Source of the DNA: a bacterium
GTDB lineage: Bacteria > Verrucomicrobiota > Verrucomicrobiia > Chthoniobacterales > Terrimicrobiaceae
Direction: 5' to 3'
DNA length: 7,053 nucleotides
Assembly (NCBI GenBank): GCA_009920585.1
Contig: RFZT01000123.1
Span: forward strand, 1-7,053
Shown here: positions 6,077-7,053 of the stretch, piece by piece
How positions within the stretch are numbered: position 1 is the stretch's first letter
How the letters are laid out: each line of letters opens with the position of its first letter
The notes under the pieces: model-generated
Database searches by the model: none
What the model was told of the DNA's origin: nothing
The model's input: the letters and a program-made list of their open reading frames with translations, nothing else
Made by a program: the position numbers and the translations under genes

Positions 6077-6478
6077 GTGGAATTCGACTTCAAATTCACC
6101 AGCGATGGGCTCATCCCCGTCATCGTTCAAGAAGCTTCAGGCAAAGAAAGGCCTTCTGGCAGGGTTTTGATGTTTGCATGGATGAACTCTGAGTCATTGG
6201 CCAATACGCTCAAAACCGGTCTCATGACCTTCTGGAGCCGCTCTCGGCAGAAACTCTGGCTCAAGGGAGAGACAAGCGGACACACTCAGCGCGTCATTCG
6301 CTGGTTTGTCGATTGCGATAGGGATGTCCTTCTTTTCGAGGTCGAACAAACAACCGGAGCCTGCCATACCGGATACGAAAGCTGTTTTTTTCAGGAACTC
6401 GATCGCAACGCTCTGCCCCTTGAAATCAAAGAATCCAAGCTTTTTGACGACAAATCCGTTTACGATAAAAAATCCTAA
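6077..6478 (+). CDS. hisI: Phosphoribosyl-AMP cyclohydrolase (HisI)
   Basis: The enzyme opens the ring of phosphoribosyl-AMP in the third step of histidine synthesis, in the cytoplasm. Its 133 residues match the stand-alone cyclohydrolase: GRVLMFAWMN (28-37), TFWSRSRQKLWLKGETSGH (51-69), the metal-binding VDCDRDVLLFEV (78-89) and ACHTGYESCFF (95-105). The three zinc-ligand cysteines are present as Cys80, Cys96 and Cys103 with the family's 16 and 7 spacing, and the Asp79/81/83 group is intact. No HisE (pyrophosphohydrolase) domain is fused to it and none is coded nearby, so hisE must lie elsewhere. The start is GTG at 6077: an in-frame TAA sits at 6062-6064 and the next Met is already inside the conserved core. 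No Shine-Dalgarno is evident. It stands alone rather than in a his operon. Confidence 0.96.
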   Translation: MEFDFKFTSDGLIPVIVQEASGKERPSGRVLMFAWMNSESLANTLKTGLMTFWSRSRQKLWLKGETSGHTQRVIRWFVDCDRDVLLFEVEQTTGACHTGYESCFFQELDRNALPLEIKESKLFDDKSVYDKKS

Positions 6479-6843
6479 TCGTCGGTAATCCTGCGAGCGT
6501 TACTCCAACGTGCGCGATTTTCTTTCCCCAGTATCCTTCCTTCCCAAGGCCTTTGTTTGCGGGCTTTCACGGAAGTGTGGCGTTAAAGAAATCACTTTCG
6601 ACACCACAGTAATTAGCGAGGTCTCCATGGGCTTTTTGTTTTTAAAAAAACAAATGTATGCAGTTTCATTCACGCTAGGGATTCGCCCGGGCAAGCCCAT
6701 GCACGCTGGCTGAAGCGGGACAAGTGCGAGGAAAACTTTGCTCTCGCGATGGTGAAAACATGAAGAGAACCTCGCGAAAAGCGGAGGGAAACCCACCCGG
6801 TAAAAAACAAAAAACGGGAGAGGAAAGGGTGGTGGGAGTAAAA

Positions 6844-6868
6844 AAACATGTCATCGGGTGACGTGTTT
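6844..6868 (-). terminator. 10-bp hairpin with T-run on the minus strand: possible intrinsic terminator
   Basis: AAACATGTCA (6844-6853) and TGACGTGTTT (6859-6868) are inverted copies with a single mismatch, around the loop TCGGG. In plus-strand RNA that mismatch is a U-G wobble, so all ten positions can pair. Read on the minus strand the stem is followed directly by seven T in all, three of them in the stem, which fits a Rho-independent terminator for a leftward transcript from beyond the window. Caveats: the stem is AT-rich, the minus strand would see an A-C mismatch, and no minus-strand gene is visible at 6870-7053. On the plus strand the same hairpin buries the ATG of the 41-aa ORF. Confidence 0.35.
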
Positions 6869-6973
6869 GGGAGAAAACATCAAAGCTCGGAGGAGCTGAT
6901 GGAATGGCTATCTGCGGGTGTGGTGAAGATTTTTAAGTCAGCTGAGTGGAGGTATAATTTAAAAATAAATTAA
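6848..6973 (+). CDS. Possible small protein (41 aa), unknown function
   Basis: ATG at 6848 is preceded by GGTGGGAG with nine bases between the GGAG and the start, the best Shine-Dalgarno in this part of the window. The frame runs 41 codons to TAA at 6971-6973. The product is mildly basic at its end, with a possible amphipathic helix (SSEELMEWLSAGVVKIFKSA, residues 13-32), and no Cys pair or signal peptide. The stop is eight bases before the -35 of the downstream promoter. The hairpin at 6844-6868 covers the ATG and could block or control translation, or it may show that this is not a gene at all. I do not recognise the protein. Confidence 0.3.
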   Translation: MSSGDVFGRKHQSSEELMEWLSAGVVKIFKSAEWRYNLKIN

Positions 6974-7008
6974 AAAGCAGTTGACGAAAAAAAGAGTCCC
7001 GCTATGTT
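6953..7008 (+). promoter_or_regulatory. Strong sigma70-type promoter with upstream AT-rich (UP-like) tract
   Basis: TTGACG (6981-6986, five of six to the consensus) and TATGTT (7003-7008, four of six) are 16 bases apart. Directly upstream is an almost pure A/T tract (6953-6976), as in UP elements of stable-RNA promoters. The expected start is near 7014-7016. GTCCCGCT occurs twice (6996-7003 and 7013-7020), once across the -10 edge and once at the expected start. The short leader holds a small hairpin TGGTG/CACCA (7020-7034). No start codon with a ribosome-binding site follows before the window ends, so the product is outside; an RNA operon is possible but not shown. Confidence 0.55.
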
Positions 7009-7053
7009 CGCTGTCCCGCTGGTGAACCACACCAAGCGAAATTGATCTCAGTT

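Larger units (their letters stand above)
6479..7053. other. Region after hisI without a secure gene
   Basis: From hisI to the end of the window no open frame matches a known family. Bases 6479-6720 hold a 9-bp A/T palindrome (TTTGTTTTT at 6635-6643 facing AAAAACAAA at 6646-6654) and a GCCCGGGC palindrome near 6687. From about 6720 to 6860 the plus strand is strongly purine-rich. It then contains the short ORF at 6848, the hairpin at 6844-6868, an AT-rich tract (6953-6979) and a promoter at 6981-7008. I see no hisI terminator with a stem and T-run. Confidence 0.5.

Noticed and set aside
6510..6713. 67-aa plus-strand open frame after hisI
   Set aside because: GTG start with no Shine-Dalgarno, no membrane or domain pattern and no family likeness.
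6500..6796. 98-aa minus-strand open frame
   Set aside because: GTG start without a good ribosome-binding site, low-complexity composition, no recognisable family, and AT-rich repeats inside it.
6760..6861. 33-codon Lys/Arg-rich plus-strand frame from ATG 6760
   Set aside because: Its basic make-up follows simply from the purine-rich strand; only a weak GGTG precedes it and it overlaps the better 6848 frame.

Overview
Organism. The window looks like a chromosomal segment of a Gram-negative bacterium of medium GC content. A TonB/Tol-type energising module (ExbB, ExbD, TonB-like) implies an inner membrane, a periplasm and an outer membrane. A Roadblock/LC7 protein coded next to ExbB/ExbD-like genes makes me think of the PVC group, perhaps Verrucomicrobiota. 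That placement is an inference from gene style; no rRNA or other marker is present.

Layout. Bases 2-1807 (+) hold the 3' three quarters of tex, a nucleic-acid-binding transcription accessory protein whose start lies outside the window. Bases 1808-2933 hold no convincing intact gene. Two minus-strand patches there have coding-like codon use (about 2059-2413 and 2695-2910) and look like decayed genes or very short ones, mixed with several inverted repeats. Bases 2934-6018 (-) form a compact five-gene operon. Transcribed right to left, it codes for a 347-aa Roadblock/LC7-domain protein, ExbB/TolQ/MotA-type and ExbD/TolR-type membrane proteins, a TonB-like protein, and a 79-aa membrane-anchored zinc-ribbon protein. 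The last four genes are joined by 4-base start/stop overlaps (GTGA, GTGA, ATGA), so they are very probably co-translated. Bases 6077-6478 (+) hold hisI, divergent from the operon with only 58 bases between. Bases 6479-7053 are AT- and purine-rich and mostly without genes. They hold a possible 41-aa ORF with a good ribosome-binding site, a hairpin that could be a minus-strand terminator, and a strong sigma70-like promoter with an upstream AT-rich tract. That promoter points out of the window.

How the genes work together. The operon reads as an inner-membrane motor (ExbB plus ExbD) with a periplasm-spanning TonB-like arm, plus two unusual partners: a cytoplasmic Roadblock protein (a fold used to bind small GTPases or scaffold complexes) and a zinc-ribbon membrane protein. 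The most notable point is that the ExbD-like protein has Asn where the family has its essential membrane Asp, so it may not carry protons in the usual way. tex and hisI are ordinary housekeeping neighbours with no evident link to the operon.
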